Shown here: one piece after another, positions 62,132 through 64,000 of the stretch
Numbering within the stretch: position 1 is the stretch's first letter
Layout of the letters: every line of letters starts with the position of its first letter
Assembly (NCBI GenBank): GCA_029781135.1
Contig: JAKOXH010000071.1
Coordinates: 1 to 64,000, forward strand
Reading direction: 5' to 3'
From: Planctomycetota bacterium
Lineage (GTDB): Bacteria > Planctomycetota > Planctomycetia > Pirellulales > Lacipirellulaceae
DNA length: 64,000 bases
Made by a program: the position numbers and the translations under genes
The notes under the pieces: model-generated
The model's input: the letters and a program-made list of their open reading frames with translations, nothing else
Told to the model about the DNA's origin: nothing
Databases searched by the model: none

Positions 62132-63835
62132 ATGACCAAGCACATTTTCGTTACCGGTGGGGTCGTTAGTTCGCTCGGCAAGGGGCTTACGAGTGCGTCG
62201 ATTGGCATGCTGCTCGAGAAGCGCGGCCTGAGCGTGCGGATGCAGAAGCTCGACCCGTACATCAACGTCGACCCCGGCACGATGAGCCCGTACCAGCATG
62301 GCGAAGTGTACGTGCTCGATGACGGCAGCGAAACCGATCTCGACCTCGGCCACTATGAGCGATTCACGCACAGCCCGCTTACCCGCGATTCCAACTACAC
62401 GACCGGCCAAATCTACCAGTCGGTCATCAACAAGGAGCGGCGCGGCGAGTTCCTCGGCAAGACCGTGCAGGTGATTCCGCACATCACGAACGAAATCAAG
62501 AGCGTCATCGCCAAGCTGGCCGACGACCGTGAGGGCAAGGTGGATGTGGTCATCACCGAAATCGGCGGCACGGTGGGCGATATCGAAAGCCTGCCGTTCC
62601 TCGAAGCGATTCGCCAGTTTGCCCTAGATGTCGGCAAGGAAAACTGCCTCTACATCCACCTCACGCTCGTGCCGTATTTGAAAGCGGCCAAGGAACTCAA
62701 AACGAAGCCGACGCAGCACTCCGTCGGCCAGTTGCGGCAAATCGGTATTCAGCCCGATATCCTCATCTGCCGCACCGAGCACTCGCTCGCGCGCGAGGAC
62801 CGCGAGAAGATCGCCCTGTTCTGCAATATCTCGATCAAAGCGGTGATCGAGGAGAAGGACAAGGACTTCTCGATCTACGAAGTGCCGCTGAGCCTCGTCG
62901 AAAACAAACTGGATAAGCTGATCGTCGACCGGCTCGGTTTGAAGACCATTGAGCCCGATTTGGAGGATTGGCGCGAACTCTTGCGGCGGTTGCGGCACCC
63001 CGACTGTGAGATTAGCATCGCGGTTGTCGGCAAATATGCCGAGCACATGGACGCTTACAAATCGATTTACGAATCGCTCGATCATGCCGGCATCGCCCAC
63101 CGTGCGCAAATTCGCATCGGCCGCATTCAGAGCGAGGAAATCGAAGCCGATGGCCCCGAGCGGCTGCTGAGCGGTTACGACGGCATCCTCGTGCCGGGCG
63201 GATTCGGCGAACGGGGCATCGAGGGCAAAATCACGGCGATTCGTTACGCCCGCACTAAGGGCATACCGTTCTTCGGCCTGTGCCTCGGCATGCAATGCGC
63301 GGTGATCGAGTTTGGCCGCAATGTCTGCGGCTTGGCGAAAGCCCACTCGACCGAGTTCGACAAAAACACTCCCCACCCGGTCATCTGCCTGCTCGACGCC
63401 CAGAAGAATGTCACCGATAAGGGCGGCACCATGCGGCTCGGCGCTCAGCCAACCAAGCTGGAACCCGGCAGCCTCGCCGCCACGTGTTACGGTGCCGCCG
63501 AAGTTTCCGAGCGGCATCGCCACCGCTACGAATTCAACAATCGCTATCGCGACCAGTTCGCGGCCCACGGCTTGAAGTTCTCGGGCACCAGCCCCGATGG
63601 CTCGTTGGTGGAAGTCGTCGAACTGCCCGGTCACCCCTGGTTCCTCGCCGTGCAATATCACCCCGAGTTCAAATCCAAGCCGACCAAGGCGCAAGCACTG
63701 TTTGCCGGTTTCATCGGGGCGGCGGTCGCGCAAAAAAAAAGTCGTACTGAACGCGGGGCAACCGCGAAACCGGAAGCGACCAAGGACGAGATCAAGAAAG
63801 AGAAGTCGCCCGTCCCTTCCGCACAAACGAGCTAA
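62132..63835 (+). CDS. pyrG: CTP synthase
   Basis: 567 residues. It makes CTP from UTP, ATP and glutamine. The synthetase domain (about 1-270) starts KHIFVTGGVVSSLGKGLTSA with the P-loop, then QKLDPYINVDPGTMSPYQHG and DLDLGHYERF. The class I glutamine amidotransferase domain (about 300-545) has the oxyanion strand LVPGGFGERGIEGK, nucleophile Cys in FFGLCLGMQCAV, and His/Glu in QYHPEFKS. The C-terminus is about 20-25 residues longer than usual and Lys/Glu-rich; it starts at a run of nine A (63732-63740) where slippage could change the end. Confidence 0.97.
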   Translation: MTKHIFVTGGVVSSLGKGLTSASIGMLLEKRGLSVRMQKLDPYINVDPGTMSPYQHGEVYVLDDGSETDLDLGHYERFTHSPLTRDSNYTTGQIYQSVINKERRGEFLGKTVQVIPHITNEIKSVIAKLADDREGKVDVVITEIGGTVGDIESLPFLEAIRQFALDVGKENCLYIHLTLVPYLKAAKELKTKPTQHSVGQLRQIGIQPDILICRTEHSLAREDREKIALFCNISIKAVIEEKDKDFSIYEVPLSLVENKLDKLIVDRLGLKTIEPDLEDWRELLRRLRHPDCEISIAVVGKYAEHMDAYKSIYESLDHAGIAHRAQIRIGRIQSEEIEADGPERLLSGYDGILVPGGFGERGIEGKITAIRYARTKGIPFFGLCLGMQCAVIEFGRNVCGLAKAHSTEFDKNTPHPVICLLDAQKNVTDKGGTMRLGAQPTKLEPGSLAATCYGAAEVSERHRHRYEFNNRYRDQFAAHGLKFSGTSPDGSLVEVVELPGHPWFLAVQYHPEFKSKPTKAQALFAGFIGAAVAQKKSRTERGATAKPEATKDEIKKEKSPVPSAQTS

Positions 63836-63878
63836 TTCCTAGCGCAATTCCTTCTTCCCATCGCAGGCATTCGTGGTT

Positions 63879-64000
63879 ATGGCCGACGAAAAGAAGATTA
63901 TCATCGACGAAGACTGGAAGACCCAAGTCCAGGCGGAAAAAGAGGCCGCCAAACATGCGGGCGATTCTCCAATTGGCGAGCCTGCTTCAGCTGGCGAGCG
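63879..64000 (+). CDS. DUF1844-type protein, N-terminal part
   Basis: The gene runs off the right edge; 40 residues are seen from ATG at 63879. MADEKKIIIDEDWKTQVQAE followed by a Lys/Glu/Ala-rich stretch is the typical start of the DUF1844 family, small proteins of unknown function common in Planctomycetes and some other phyla. It lies 43 bp after pyrG and is probably co-transcribed. Confidence 0.75.
   Translation, partial: MADEKKIIIDEDWKTQVQAEKEAAKHAGDSPIGEPASAGE

Noticed and set aside
62624..63826. 400-codon open frame on the minus strand
   Set aside because: Shadow opposite pyrG, whose identity is beyond doubt.

Overview
The window reads as a chromosomal segment of a planctomycete, probably a member of the Pirellulales or a close relative. 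The evidence is a combination of families typical of that phylum: a LEPR-XLL N-terminal signature with a malectin-like domain (1-343), a DUF1559 prepilin-like protein, PEP-CTERM proteins with dockerin-type segments, a Minf_1886-type protein, a DUF1844 N-terminus, and an ECF-like sigma factor next to a Ser/Thr kinase. No rRNA, prophage, insertion sequence or CRISPR array is visible. One tRNA-Arg(CCT) lies at 24033-24105.

Layout. (i) 417-16329, minus strand: a ten-gene polysaccharide/glycan export operon. In transcription order it holds a GT2 with an N-terminal MshEN-like (c-di-GMP-type) domain, a GT4, two tandem alkaline-phosphatase-superfamily phosphodiesterase-like proteins, a Wzx-type flippase, an HlyD-type adaptor, a TPR membrane protein, a GT-C mannosyltransferase-like protein with sugar-binding-like domains, and an acyltransferase-GT4 fusion. 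(ii) 17-24 kb: a sulfotransferase-like protein, a TolC-type outer-membrane factor with a long repetitive tail, and two divergent paralogues of a secreted glycosidase-like protein. (iii) 24-37 kb: mixed housekeeping and conserved planctomycete genes, including PSP1/RicT-like, prenyltransferase-repeat, AAA ATPase, sugar isomerase, a giant secreted protein, GT2 and BshC-like. (iv) 37-45 kb, minus strand: a signalling cluster of a coiled-coil membrane-anchored protein, an FHA protein, a Ser/Thr kinase, a membrane protein, an ECF-like sigma factor and a Cys/His anti-sigma-like protein. (v) 45-55 kb: an acyl-CoA synthetase, a PqaA-type hydrolase, a DUF1559 protein, two PEP-CTERM proteins and a C45-type hydrolase. 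(vi) 55-60 kb: a GntR (YtrA-type) regulator with ABC ATPase and permease; the permease is cut by an in-frame TAA inside a conserved motif. (vii) 61-64 kb: a ParD antitoxin with a decayed ParE remnant, pyrG, and the start of a DUF1844 gene.

The most striking feature that the genes do not explain is a set of nested intergenic palindromes. At least six gaps (37.8, 42.5, 44.2, 49.8, 57.0 and 61.5 kb) hold inverted repeats of one family enclosing inverted repeats of other families. Some families recur: 47.99/57.17 kb, 37.78/56.95 kb, 55.88/60.74 kb, and an exact 22-bp match between 42.62 and 61.79 kb. At 61462-61688 three different GC-rich stems carry one shared loop sequence and are arranged as mirror images. 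One repeat lies inside the leader of the DUF1559 gene and one arm supplies the stop codon of the FHA gene. No REP-associated transposase is visible that would explain them.

All coordinates and motifs were read from the sequence by eye. Family assignments are from remembered family features and were not searched.
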